From positions 1 to 50,560 of the forward strand of contig JADGNY010000038.1 in assembly GCA_017883235.1 (NCBI GenBank): a stretch of DNA of 50,560 nucleotides, given 5' to 3'. Made by a program: the position numbers and the translations under genes. How positions within the stretch are numbered: the first letter of the stretch is position 1; each line of letters begins with the position of its first letter. The notes under the pieces are model-generated. The model was not told where the DNA came from, did no database searches, and saw only the letters and a program-made list of their open reading frames with translations. The DNA is from Thermoanaerobaculia bacterium. Lineage in GTDB: Bacteria; Acidobacteriota; Thermoanaerobaculia; Gp7-AA8. Positions 1-8,269 of this stretch are shown piece after piece.

Positions 1-395
1 AAACGAAGCACGCGAGGGTCAAAACGAAGCACGCGAGGGTCAAAACGAAGCACGCGAGGGTCAAAACGAAGCACGCGAGGGTCAAAACGAAGCACGCGAG
101 GGTCAAAATGAAGCGCGCGAGGGTCAAAATGAAGCACGCGAGGGTCAAAACGAAGCGCGCGAGGGTCAAAACGAAGCGCGCGAGGGTCGAAATGAAGCAC
201 GCGAGGGTCAAAACGAAGCACGCGAGCATCGAAATGAAGCACGCGAGCATCAAAACGAAGCTCGCGAGGGTGAAAACGAAGCAACCGATCGACGAAACGA
301 AGCACGCGACCTTCCAAACGAAGCACGCGAAGATCGAAACGAAGAAAGCGATCTGCAAAACGGGGAAAGCGAGCATCGAAACGAAGCTCGCTCCG
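1..395. repeat. 21-bp tandem repeat array (cut by window start)
   Basis: About 18 head-to-tail copies of a 21-bp unit (AAAACGAAGCACGCGAGGGTC with its last base). The first copies are nearly identical; divergence grows from about base 210 and the last units (300-395) are barely recognisable. The period is seven codons, and all three forward frames are open in the consensus; one reads a lysine/arginine-rich heptad (T-K-H-A-R-V-K) from base 3 to a stop at 515. That frame has no convincing start or ribosome site and runs antisense into the gene at 406-813, so I treat the array as a minisatellite. The true left end is outside the window. Confidence 0.9.
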
Positions 396-405
396 CCCCT
401 CGTGC

Positions 406-813
406 CTAACAGTTCACGTACAACGTCGGCATCTGCTGCCCGCGGCGAAAGTACGCTGCGACCGATCCTCCGACGTACTCCGATCGGATCGATTCGTCCG
501 CCGGCCGGCCCGTGAACTCCCACCGATCGAGCTTGAGCTTCGCCGCGTCGCGCGTGGCGTACGGCGTTGAGCCGGCGTGATGCCACGCTTCGATCTCGTA
601 CACCTCGCGAACGACTCCCTCGAAGACCGCGAAGGCATACCGCGCTCCCTTACGCCGCTCACCGAGCTTCCACGTTCCTCGGGTCGCCTCATACAACTCG
701 AGCGGCGTCATGTCGTGGCGGTAGAGACGACTGATCCGGATCAGGAGTGCAGGGAGTCTTACCTCGACGGATCGAGCCCCCTCCGACGGCGGCCTGCGGC
801 TGACATTACCCAA
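406..813 (-). CDS. Detached C-terminal domain of a GIY-YIG family protein (LYEATRG domain)
   Basis: This 135-residue reading frame is closely related to the protein at 10899-11279: both share PALLIRI, LYRHDMTPLELYEATRG, EVYEIEAWH, RWEFTG and the ending YVNC. From memory of the family, this domain normally follows an N-terminal LEM-3-like GIY-YIG nuclease domain in one polypeptide; a matching N-terminal half lies at 2600-2980 on the same strand. The only upstream start is TTG at 813 and no ribosome site is visible, as expected for a gene piece severed from its 5' half. The domain's biochemical role is unknown to me. It may be translated, or it may be a remnant. Confidence 0.65.
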   Translation of the reverse strand: MGNVSRRPPSEGARSVEVRLPALLIRISRLYRHDMTPLELYEATRGTWKLGERRKGARYAFAVFEGVVREVYEIEAWHHAGSTPYATRDAAKLKLDRWEFTGRPADESIRSEYVGGSVAAYFRRGQQMPTLYVNC

Positions 814-837
814 TTCATTACCTAATTTATCTCGCTG

Positions 838-1051
838 TTACCCAATTCTTCCCACGCTTCGCCACCGCGCACTCCGTCCTCGCCCGAGGCACTCCACGGC
901 ACCGCTTCCCCTCAGGTTCTACAGAATGTGGCGAATCATGTCCACGCTGACGCCAGGACACTCTTTCAGGAGGTCCGCCATGCTGAAGGAACCGACCGTA
1001 CGGTCGATCGCCGCGAAGACGAGATTCGGTCTAAAGTCATCGAAGGTCGAT
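838..1051 (-). pseudogene. Remnant of a C-terminal winged-helix domain (Fic-type tail)
   Basis: Reading the minus strand from about 1050, one frame gives a winged-helix-like segment: FAAIDRTVGSFSMADLLKE, then CPGVSVDMIRHIL, a TAG stop at 921-919, and in the same frame NLRGSGAVECLGRGRSARW, ending at TAA 840-838. The pattern resembles wHTH tails at the C-terminus of Fic-family and related proteins. The TAG stands where a glutamine or arginine codon would be expected. There is no start codon and the piece abuts the stop of the DUF3037 gene. I read it as decayed; the family match rests on pattern recognition only. Confidence 0.5.
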
Positions 1052-1897
1052 CTACGCAAGATGTTCCGCGAGTTCCGCCGACAACGCCTCCACGTCTTCG
1101 TCCTCGTACATTTCGTGCGTCATCGGAATCTTGTGCAGGAGGTTCTTCGCTTTCTCGTATGCAGCAATGTGGCGCTCGATCGATGGGCGATGAAGAACGA
1201 GGTAAAGCTTCGAGACGCGCGCCTGAGGATCTTCCTCGAGCGCCGTCGTGTTCCCCAGCCAGCGAGCGGCCTTCTCCTGGATGCGAGCCGCGTGCGTGTA
1301 GTCCATGGAAAGCGGTTGGATGAGGTGCCAGCGCTCGTTCTGAAACGCATGTGGAAACTCGAGAGAGAAGCTGGTCGTCTCGAACTTCTTTGGCCTCAGT
1401 GCTCTCGTAACGGTCTGATCAAGACGCGGCCGCAATGCGGACCAGACCTGATCATCCGTGACGGTTTCCTCTTGCGTCCGCTGATATTGCGATGTGACAA
1501 AACGCTCGAACAGCGTGGCCAGGGTTCCCGGAAGGTCGTCCGAAAGCCCACCCATCGGTTCGCTTGCCTGGAAGCTCAGTCCCGCATCTCTCCACACCCG
1601 CGAGGCGATTCGGTCAGCGGTGATATCGCTCCGGTCCGCGACGAATAGCTGCGTCGATTCGAACATCGCGCGCCGTTCGTCCTCCACGGCTGCTTCGAAG
1701 TGCCCCAGCACCTGCTTGAACCGATCGCCTTCGAATCGAGCAAACGCCTTGGACAGTCTCTCGAAGTGATACTCGAGGCGCAGGTCCAGGAATGCTGCCT
1801 GTTCGGAGACGAGCAGCACGCCGATATTCAGGCACTCACCGGCGATCGGGTCGTGAGCGTAGCGCAGGACACAGAATGAATAGGGCTTCTTACTCAT
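1052..1897 (-). CDS. DUF3037 family protein
   Basis: A 281-residue soluble protein opening with MSKKPYSFCVLRYAHDPIAG followed by ECLNIGVLL, the N-terminal signature of DUF3037 (a tyrosine/arginine strand, then an N-[IV]-G-V loop). The rest is mixed alpha/beta with no catalytic motif I recognise. I chose ATG 1897: it overlaps the TGA of the upstream HipA-like gene (ATGA, 1897-1894) and has GGGGAG just upstream. An in-frame start at 1921 would add eight residues. DUF3037 genes are commonly found directly beside HipA-like (HipA_2) kinase genes, as here. The function of the pair is not established; it is often suspected to be toxin-antitoxin-like. Confidence 0.8.
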   Translation of the reverse strand: MSKKPYSFCVLRYAHDPIAGECLNIGVLLVSEQAAFLDLRLEYHFERLSKAFARFEGDRFKQVLGHFEAAVEDERRAMFESTQLFVADRSDITADRIASRVWRDAGLSFQASEPMGGLSDDLPGTLATLFERFVTSQYQRTQEETVTDDQVWSALRPRLDQTVTRALRPKKFETTSFSLEFPHAFQNERWHLIQPLSMDYTHAARIQEKAARWLGNTTALEEDPQARVSKLYLVLHRPSIERHIAAYEKAKNLLHKIPMTHEMYEDEDVEALSAELAEHLA

Positions 1898-2663
1898 GAC
1901 ACACTCCCCAGGATCTCCCACTGAAAATCATCGCGGTGCGCCTGCACCGCCGTGAGGTGCTCTCGCACCCGATCCATCCACATCTCCCAACGTTCCGGAA
2001 TCCAGGACATCGAACTGCTGAGAACCGCGTCGAGCATATCGTCTAGGCTTGCGAACAGCACGGACCAATCCACGTTTGCTTGGTCGAGCCTACCTCGAAG
2101 AGATGTTGGCTCGAAATCCCAACCGGGACGCGGTAGGCGACTGCTGAGCTTCCGACCACAGGGTAGAGAAAGCTGAAGCAATCCGCGAAGTCGATCGCCG
2201 CCAGAGAACCACCCACGACGAAGCAGTTTTCGGCGATTTGACGCCGGTCGGGATTCTGAACCAGCATGTCGAACAGATAGATGCGAGCGGCCTGTGTCAA
2301 CTGCTCGGCGTTCATCCTTCCGAATACAGGCGGAGATAGGCTTGACCCAAGGCTCCGTGCGCCAACAGCGATCCGAGGCGGCGCGATCACATGGGCCTGA
2401 GCTCGGAGCAAGTCTGTGAAATCCTCCGTGATTTCGATCAGCCCGACGTCGGGAGTGAGAACCCCGAGCTCACGAGCGAGCAGGTTGCCGACGGCTTCGT
2501 TGAAGAGATGCTGTTCCGTGATCTCCGGAAGCCCGATTGCCTTGACGAAGAATTCCGCGCGGCTGTCGGACTCCTCGGAATCGCGATAGCAACTAAGCCT
2601 CAGCACGCGTAGTAGAACGCCAGCTCCGACAGCCGGCGTCGCCCGCTCTGCACGCTTCGCCAT
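1894..2663 (-). pseudogene. HipA-like kinase (HipA_2 type), frameshifted
   Basis: The frame from ATG 2663 carries kinase-fold motifs of the HipA_2 group: FFVKA (nucleotide-binding lysine), LFNEAVGNLLARELG, and the catalytic stretch LVQNPDRRQIAENC followed by AAIDFADCFSF. It runs out of frame near base 2097. A second frame continues with RGRLDQANVDW and WIPERW and stops at 1894. Joining them with a one-base backward shift at 2097 gives about 256 residues, the usual family length. The site is not slippery, so I favour a real mutation or an assembly error over programmed shifting. GTG 2606, overlapping the GIY-YIG stop, is an alternative start. The last codons are coupled to the DUF3037 gene by ATGA. 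Confidence 0.7.
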
Positions 2664-2980
2664 CCGCGCGCCTCGTTGGTCAGATCATCGAATCCGAGGA
2701 GATCAATTACCGCCGCCTCGATCCGAAACGCCGTCTCCTCATCGCGCAACGCGTGCGCCAGGATGTCGATACGCGGCTCGATCCCAGCCTCACTCAGCTC
2801 CCGCAACACGGCGACCTTTCGCGACTCCGCTGATGCGCTGAGATGCGCCAACGCGCGCGATCCTTGTCCCTTTCCGACGTAGAAGGGCTTTTCGTTCCGT
2901 GGGTCGACGTAGAGATAAACGTAGAAGCCGAGGCGTTCGGCAACCTCGGGACGGATGTGCAGATCAATCATTACACTCAT
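2600..2980 (-). CDS. GIY-YIG nuclease domain protein, C-terminally truncated
   Basis: A 126-residue protein with a LEM-3-like GIY-YIG domain (COG3680 type): YVYLYVDPRNEKPFYVGKG at residues 20-38, a conserved arginine/histidine segment (SRALAHL), and the metal-binding glutamate in RIEAAVIDLLG (Glu88). It stops right after SELAFYYA. Full-length relatives, as I remember them, continue from this point into an LYEATRG domain. That second half is found at 406-813, beyond the HipA-like and DUF3037 genes. Start ATG 2980 lies 30 bp after the stop of the large membrane protein gene; ATG 2971 is also possible. Whether the nuclease half is active alone is unknown. Confidence 0.8.
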   Translation of the reverse strand: MSVMIDLHIRPEVAERLGFYVYLYVDPRNEKPFYVGKGQGSRALAHLSASAESRKVAVLRELSEAGIEPRIDILAHALRDEETAFRIEAAVIDLLGFDDLTNEARGWRSVQSGRRRLSELAFYYAC

Positions 2981-3010
2981 TATCGTCGCTCGCGTCGCCT
3001 CGCTTGGAAC

Positions 3011-6000
3011 CTACGCGACCTCTCCGCGGAGCCGTTCCCCTCGGATGAAGCCCTCGAGAAACGCTCCGAAGAACAGTCCCAGCGCGGTCCAGCTCAGAAT
3101 CATCGTGGGGTACACGTCCCAACAAAAACGCGCCTTCTGCGGTGGTTTGATCAAATGCCATCGCACCATGACCGTCCCCAGATCCACCTGTGCCGTCTTC
3201 GGAACGACCCCCAGGAACACTGATTCTGCCTGACCTGCTGCCATGCCGTCGAAGTGTGCAACCTGCTGTTTGTGTCGCGAGATCGTGTTCGACTCGAAGA
3301 TCAACGAAAAGATGAGCGCGAGTGCGAACGACTGTGCAAGCGCGAGGGCAACTATTTGCTGCACCTGAGCATGTCTCTGCTCCAGCATCGGATCCTGCGC
3401 GGCGTCGCGATCATCGTCGTGTCGGAGAATCTCCCGCCTGACAAAGTACTGAGTCGTCAAGAAAGCGAGCACCATCAAGAGCACTATCGTGCCGTCGGTG
3501 GCGTACATAGGGAACGTATAGCTGTGATCGAATTCGACCAGCAGGACGAACGGGACGATGATGAGGCGAAAAAGAGACGGCAGAATACATTGATAGAGAT
3601 ACTGCGGCGGCAAGTGCTTTTCTCCGGCGTTCTCGTTTTTCTTGGGCTCTCTGGAGTACCTTAGCTTTTCGGTGATCCGCCACAGGCGGCGAGTCAGAAG
3701 GTAGAGCGTCGCCCCGACGATAGCCGCCGCGTAAGCAAGAAACAGAATTCCCTCGAAGTGGCGACCGGCTTCACCGCCAAACGCATGAAGCAAGGCGGCA
3801 ACGATGAAGGGCAATGCGGTGAAGAGGATGACACTTGGGAGATTCGTTGCCACAAAATACGCCCGCTTGAACCATGTTTCCCATCGGTCATTGAGCGCCG
3901 ACGTCAGATGATCGACGTCGAGCTCGGAGGACATCCAGTCAACGTAGAAGCGCTCGAAATTCTCTCGCTGCTCCGCAATTGCCGGTGGTGCAGCTCCGAT
4001 CAGCCCCAAGTCCGCGGGCGTAGGCACTTGGCGGCCCGAATACCGCTCGCGCATATATGTGTCGATGTGACCGTCGACGAGGCTCTCCTCCCTAACGATC
4101 ATCTGTGCGAACCGCCGCTGCCGCTCCTGTTCTTCGGTCCGGTTCTCCGGCTCGCTCGCGAAAAGAGCCCAGAACGTGTCCGGCTTTTTAGTTTCGACGC
4201 AGCGCCTAGGGGCATCGACATACCACTCTTTCGTACCGTTGAACACGTCGCGCCAGTAGCCGAGCAGCACGCGCAGAAGGATCTGCTCCGGGGGTTGCAG
4301 CGACCTCTCCTTCGAGAGGAGGTCTTCGATCCGCTGTACTACGTCGCTGGCGTGACGCATTGCTCGATGCCGCTCCTCGAATTGCTTGATTGGGAGACTC
4401 ACGTAATGAGTGACTTCGGCACGCAACTGAGAGCAGTCTTCCTCACACAAGTCGGCCAGCGACCGCCTTCCCGACGGATACTCGGGATCATCGTCGATGG
4501 CATCGTGGTGACGGACATGCGTCTCGCTCGCGATCCGGTCGAGCTTGACGAGCAACTTATGAAACCCGCCTTCCAGGCTCGCATCATCAGCCCCGGGTCG
4601 CACCTTCGAGGCTTCTCCAACCATCGCGGACCAGATAGTTTCGTCACGCGCGGCGAGCTCAAGATAGAACTGCAGTACGTTTGCGAGGGCGTCGAGCGTG
4701 TGACTGCTCCGTGAACCGGCAGCAGTCTGATGCTTCGCGATGTCGGGCAGCAGCAGGCCGATATCCTCGACAAACCTATTGATGCTCGCTTTCCCGTCGC
4801 CTGTCGCACGGACACTGGCAACATGGCGCCGGAAAAGCGAGACGAGCCCGCGGTCGACATGATCATCGATCCGGGACAGGAGATGGTCAAAAATCGCCTC
4901 GCTCGGACCACGCAATGTGACCTGATATAATTGGACAGCGAAATCGAAATTGGGATTTTTCGCGCGTGCGCGGCGAAGATTTAGATCGACCTCCCTTGAT
5001 ATGTGTCGCGCCAGCCTGAGACTGACGGACTCGTCAATCATCGCAAGGATATACCCTGGAAGATCGCTAGGGTCGCGCTCTCTCAGATTCGAGGTGTGTG
5101 CGAAGGATCGTCCGCTGCGGTATTCGACGAACTCCTCGAGATCGGCGTGCACAGCTTCCGCTGCCTGGGACGGAAGGATCGAAAGGAGCTTCCAGAGACG
5201 CTCCTGCCGCTCCTCATCACTCACCACAACACTCGAAACTGAGTCGAGGCGCTTCCTGAGCAATGGGTATCGTGTAACTTCGCGGGCCTCCTGCGATGAA
5301 GCACGCAATTCAGCCGCGAGAATACGCGTCAGTAGTAGCTGACACGGCGCATCGAGTTTGGTCCACGCGGCGTACGATGATTCCAAATTTCGCTGAAGAT
5401 CATTCGCCGAAGCCGCTGCCGTGATGACGCTCTCCGAGAGCGAAGAGGGCAGATCGCCACGTGCACCCGCAACAGGGTTGTATTTCGGGTCGAAAACCTT
5501 TTGAATATTTCGTGCCGTCGGCTCTGCGAGCAAGATCGCTACCGCGTGATCAAGATCGCGTTCATAGACCTGCTCGTCAGCGGCGATATGAAACTCAAGC
5601 AATCGGTCATGCATGCGGTCGACTAGAGCCACGAGTAGCGTTCGCAGACACGCATTGGCAATCACGCGTCGGTGGAGCGCGACGAAATCGTTCGAAGGAA
5701 CGTCGTTCCTCAGTGTTTTCAACGCTCCATCGAGGCCTTTCGCCGCCCACTTCTTGCCACCGGCTAGAATGGTTGGAAGGCTGCGGAAACATCCTTCGGC
5801 GAGGCCGGGATTCGACCAGACGGAATGCAGTTGGTCCAAGTTCCCAAATAACACTTCCAGGGCGCCATGACAGGCCGATTCTTCGTGACTGTTGGCTTCT
5901 GCCGCCTCGACATCAGCGGCCGCGACGACGTTCCCGGCAGCTGTGATGATCGCGATCGTCGCGCGCGATTCAGCGTTACCGTCCGCGGCTGTCCCGACAA

Positions 6001-7081
6001 GCGTCAGAGGAAGGCGTTCCACGGCTCGAGCGATCACTTTGTCAAAGCCGCGCGGGCTCGCGTCACGACGCATCATCACTGAAATCGTCGTAAAGACGCC
6101 CTCCCGGAAGCGTGCAAACGCTGCACGAGAAACACCTAATCCGTCGGCTTCCGCACGATCGATGGAAGCAGCCTGCGTCAGGAAGCCGACATAGCTGTCG
6201 AGGACCGCCGGCGTCGGTGCAGCTGTTTGCCGCCAGATCGCCGGCAGCGCGCGAAGATACGCGACACGCGCGTCGAAGTCCTCGTCGGGTGGTTGGCGCA
6301 GCTTCTCGAAATACTTGACCTGCGACTCAGTATCTCCCGCGATCGCGCCCACCAACAGGTATCGCCGTCGCCGCCGAGCAACGTACCGTTTATTGATCTC
6401 TGCATCGCCTTCTCCGTCATGATTGGTCCACAACGGCGCCAGACACTTGGGACCAGGCAGAATCTTCAGAAGTGCGCCGAGCCCTTCTAGGGCAATGTCG
6501 CGCGTCGCGGGAGCTCCTATGTCGATAACCGTCTGCAGCGCTGGACTCATGCTGTTCCGCAGCACATCTACCAGAGCGCGCGGCGGCGTAGCATTGGTGA
6601 GGCCGAGGTGGATGGCGAGCTTGCAAACCACCTGCTGCTGCACCGTGCCGTCGAGCACCCATCGGGGCAATCGCTCGGCAAGAGTGGAGAGGGCTCCCAT
6701 CGAAGCGGCGTCGTCATCAGCGTGTAGTCCTAGCCGGAGCAAGGCCTGCGAAGCGGCCTTCACTAGGGTGCGGCGGTCGCTGCGACGCGCCCCGTGATAT
6801 GCGTTCGCGATCGCGGTAAGCGCCGGAGCTCCATCGAGTATCGTCGACCCGATACGTGCATAATCGATGTGTGGCTCGAACACTGCCTTGAGCCGATTGG
6901 CAACGAGCGGAGTGGTCGCCGCCTTGATTTCCGACTCGTATACACCGATCGCCACCTCCGGCGCGTCCTGCAGCGCCGCGCGAATGATGTTTCCGGACTG
7001 ATGGAGATTCTGTCTTTCCGCAGGATTAAGCACCTGAAGAGAATGCGCAGCCAAACGACCCATGGTTTCACCCGAAGTCAT
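3011..7081 (-). CDS. Very large helical protein with six C-terminal membrane segments
   Basis: This 1356-residue protein is unlike any family I recognise. Residues 1 to about 1075 are almost entirely helical, with HEAT/ARM-like spacing of leucine and alanine and many charged helices. No P-loop, protease, nuclease or TIR-like motif is visible. From about residue 1077 there are six hydrophobic stretches, near 1078-1100, 1110-1131, 1162-1182, 1193-1213, 1237-1259 and 1325-1346, with a polar loop of about 65 residues before the last. Start ATG 7081 is preceded by GGAGG at ideal spacing (GTG 7087 is less likely). It is the first large gene of a minus-strand run leading to the GIY-YIG and HipA-like genes, with an XRE regulator upstream. 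A membrane-anchored scaffold or defence effector is a guess. Confidence 0.85.
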   Translation of the reverse strand: MTSGETMGRLAAHSLQVLNPAERQNLHQSGNIIRAALQDAPEVAIGVYESEIKAATTPLVANRLKAVFEPHIDYARIGSTILDGAPALTAIANAYHGARRSDRRTLVKAASQALLRLGLHADDDAASMGALSTLAERLPRWVLDGTVQQQVVCKLAIHLGLTNATPPRALVDVLRNSMSPALQTVIDIGAPATRDIALEGLGALLKILPGPKCLAPLWTNHDGEGDAEINKRYVARRRRRYLLVGAIAGDTESQVKYFEKLRQPPDEDFDARVAYLRALPAIWRQTAAPTPAVLDSYVGFLTQAASIDRAEADGLGVSRAAFARFREGVFTTISVMMRRDASPRGFDKVIARAVERLPLTLVGTAADGNAESRATIAIITAAGNVVAAADVEAAEANSHEESACHGALEVLFGNLDQLHSVWSNPGLAEGCFRSLPTILAGGKKWAAKGLDGALKTLRNDVPSNDFVALHRRVIANACLRTLLVALVDRMHDRLLEFHIAADEQVYERDLDHAVAILLAEPTARNIQKVFDPKYNPVAGARGDLPSSLSESVITAAASANDLQRNLESSYAAWTKLDAPCQLLLTRILAAELRASSQEAREVTRYPLLRKRLDSVSSVVVSDEERQERLWKLLSILPSQAAEAVHADLEEFVEYRSGRSFAHTSNLRERDPSDLPGYILAMIDESVSLRLARHISREVDLNLRRARAKNPNFDFAVQLYQVTLRGPSEAIFDHLLSRIDDHVDRGLVSLFRRHVASVRATGDGKASINRFVEDIGLLLPDIAKHQTAAGSRSSHTLDALANVLQFYLELAARDETIWSAMVGEASKVRPGADDASLEGGFHKLLVKLDRIASETHVRHHDAIDDDPEYPSGRRSLADLCEEDCSQLRAEVTHYVSLPIKQFEERHRAMRHASDVVQRIEDLLSKERSLQPPEQILLRVLLGYWRDVFNGTKEWYVDAPRRCVETKKPDTFWALFASEPENRTEEQERQRRFAQMIVREESLVDGHIDTYMRERYSGRQVPTPADLGLIGAAPPAIAEQRENFERFYVDWMSSELDVDHLTSALNDRWETWFKRAYFVATNLPSVILFTALPFIVAALLHAFGGEAGRHFEGILFLAYAAAIVGATLYLLTRRLWRITEKLRYSREPKKNENAGEKHLPPQYLYQCILPSLFRLIIVPFVLLVEFDHSYTFPMYATDGTIVLLMVLAFLTTQYFVRREILRHDDDRDAAQDPMLEQRHAQVQQIVALALAQSFALALIFSLIFESNTISRHKQQVAHFDGMAAGQAESVFLGVVPKTAQVDLGTVMVRWHLIKPPQKARFCWDVYPTMILSWTALGLFFGAFLEGFIRGERLRGEVA

Positions 7082-7323
7082 GAACACCTCCGTGGCGTAG
7101 ACGACACGCGATAATCACGAATGCTGAAGGAATGCAGTAATCGTACAGCAGTTACGATCAAACCAAGCAACTGTGAAATCGCAGAGCTTCACGTTGGTAC
7201 TCGTTGAAAACCAGGACTTGATCGTTGCGGACGCGCGAGCGTAGAGGATGTGAGCGAGCCCGCGCAGGTTGCGGTTAACAAGAGCCCGTTCAGAAAAAGG
7301 ACAAAGCATGACGCGTGACCGGG

Positions 7324-7584
7324 TCAACCCTTCCGGGCCTTGGACGAGCGGCTCGGTTTCTGATCGAGCACTTCCACCAACTGCGTGACATTGCACCCCA
7401 GCGCCTCCGCCAGCCGGACCAGCGTGCCCAGCGTCGGAGCGTTGTTCCCTGCTTCGAAGTTGCTGATCGCTGCGGCGCTCGTGCCGCAGCGTTTGGCGAG
7501 CTCGCGCTGGGAGAGGTCGGCGGCGGTGCGGAGCTCGCGCAGGCGGGCGCCGAAGAGCTGCAAGTAGTCACCTCGTGCGGCCAT
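7324..7584 (-). CDS. XRE-family helix-turn-helix regulator
   Basis: An 86-residue protein that is essentially one XRE (Cro/CI-type) HTH domain: LRELRTAADLSQRELAKRCG, then TSAAAISNFEAGNNAPTLGT and LVRLAEALGCNVTQLVEVL, with a basic tail (KPSRSSKARKG). ATG 7584 starts right at the domain; the frame is open further upstream (to 7653), but that extension overlaps a repeat element. It is transcribed towards the large membrane protein gene about 240 bp downstream, and it is a plausible regulator of that gene or of itself. No operator could be recognised. Confidence 0.85.
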   Translation of the reverse strand: MAARGDYLQLFGARLRELRTAADLSQRELAKRCGTSAAAISNFEAGNNAPTLGTLVRLAEALGCNVTQLVEVLDQKPSRSSKARKG

Positions 7585-7628
7585 CAGTCGGTATGAACTT
7601 TCCCTTGACGAACGACAGAACCGATACT

Positions 7629-7733
7629 TCAACCCTGCTTGCGGCGGGACCACCGCCGGGCGAGACGCCGCGGCGGGAGCAGGCGAGACGCCCGCTCTCC
7701 GGTCATGGTGGCGCGGTTCGAATCGAAAACGAC
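7629..7733 (+). repeat. Dispersed GC-arm repeat, right half only
   Basis: This matches the right half of the elements at 8825-9065 and 9781-10018: a lead of TCAACCCTGCTTGCGGCGG, the arm CCACCGCCGGGCGAGACGCC (here lacking one C), GGGAGCAGGCGAGACGCCCG, then a tail ending GGTTCGAATCGAA. The left arm and central part are missing. It fills most of the 272-bp gap between the XRE gene and the small reading frame at 7857. Confidence 0.8.
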
Positions 7734-7856
7734 GGCGATACCGTGACGGGCCTTTCGCCGTATCGGCCCAGTGATCCGATGAGACGGCGAGATCCCTGAC
7801 TCATGGGCTGATCCGGTAGGATATGCCTGGATGTTGAATGGTCACAAGCGCAGCAG

Positions 7857-7937
7857 ATGAACGAGCACAAACAGATTGCCGCCAAACTGATCGATGACCG
7901 AGGCAACGGGCTGCTCGCGGTGAAGGAGTTGGCATGA
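7857..7937 (+). CDS. Small reading frame (26 residues) coupled to mntA
   Basis: ATG 7857 opens a 26-residue frame, MNEHKQIAAKLIDDRGNGLL followed by AVKELA, whose TGA (7935-7937) overlaps the ATG of the MntA gene as ATGA. The AAGGAG ribosome site of mntA lies inside it. It could be a genuine leader peptide that couples translation, or the stub of a larger protein. There is no family match I can name. Confidence 0.35.
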   Translation: MNEHKQIAAKLIDDRGNGLLAVKELA

Positions 7938-8269
7938 GCGTTCAGCCGCACCTTGCTCTCGACATCGACCGTGCCGCGATCGCGGCATTCTGTCAAAAGT
8001 GGCAAATCAAAGAGCTTGCTCTGTTTGGTTCGGCCCTGACCGACGAATTCCGACCTGACAGCGATGTCGACTTTCTCGTCTCCTTTGACGAACCAGAGCC
8101 TGACTGGGGACCTTGGATGGGCCGCTGGCACGACATGGAAGAGGATCTCGAGCTGATTGTCGGCCGTAAGGTTGACATCGTCGAAAAGGGTGCCGTGGAA
8201 AGAAGCAGAAACTACATCAAGCGGCGCCACATCCTGGAGCATCAAAGAACGATCTATGTGGCGCGATGA
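7934..8269 (+). CDS. mntA: MNT-domain nucleotidyltransferase antitoxin
   Basis: A 111-residue minimal nucleotidyltransferase. The GSX10DXD signature is present: Gly32-Ser33 in LALFGSALTDEF and Asp44/Asp46 in DSDVDFLV. In characterised HepT/MntA modules the MNT protein adds AMP residues to the HEPN toxin and neutralises it. Start ATG 7934 has AAGGAG six bases upstream. The gene overlaps the following HEPN gene by 14 bp, the usual layout of these pairs. Confidence 0.9.
   Translation: MSVQPHLALDIDRAAIAAFCQKWQIKELALFGSALTDEFRPDSDVDFLVSFDEPEPDWGPWMGRWHDMEEDLELIVGRKVDIVEKGAVERSRNYIKRRHILEHQRTIYVAR

Noticed and set aside
1-395. CRISPR array
   Set aside because: The units are contiguous 21-bp repeats without unique spacers, and no cas genes are present.
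3-515. Lysine/arginine-rich heptad protein encoded by the first 21-bp array
   Set aside because: No start codon with a ribosome site, the frame is open only because of the repeat, and its end runs antisense through the LYEATRG gene.
2085-2105. Programmed frameshift in the HipA-like gene
   Set aside because: No slippery heptamer, stem-loop or internal ribosome site is seen at the junction; mutation or sequencing error is simpler.
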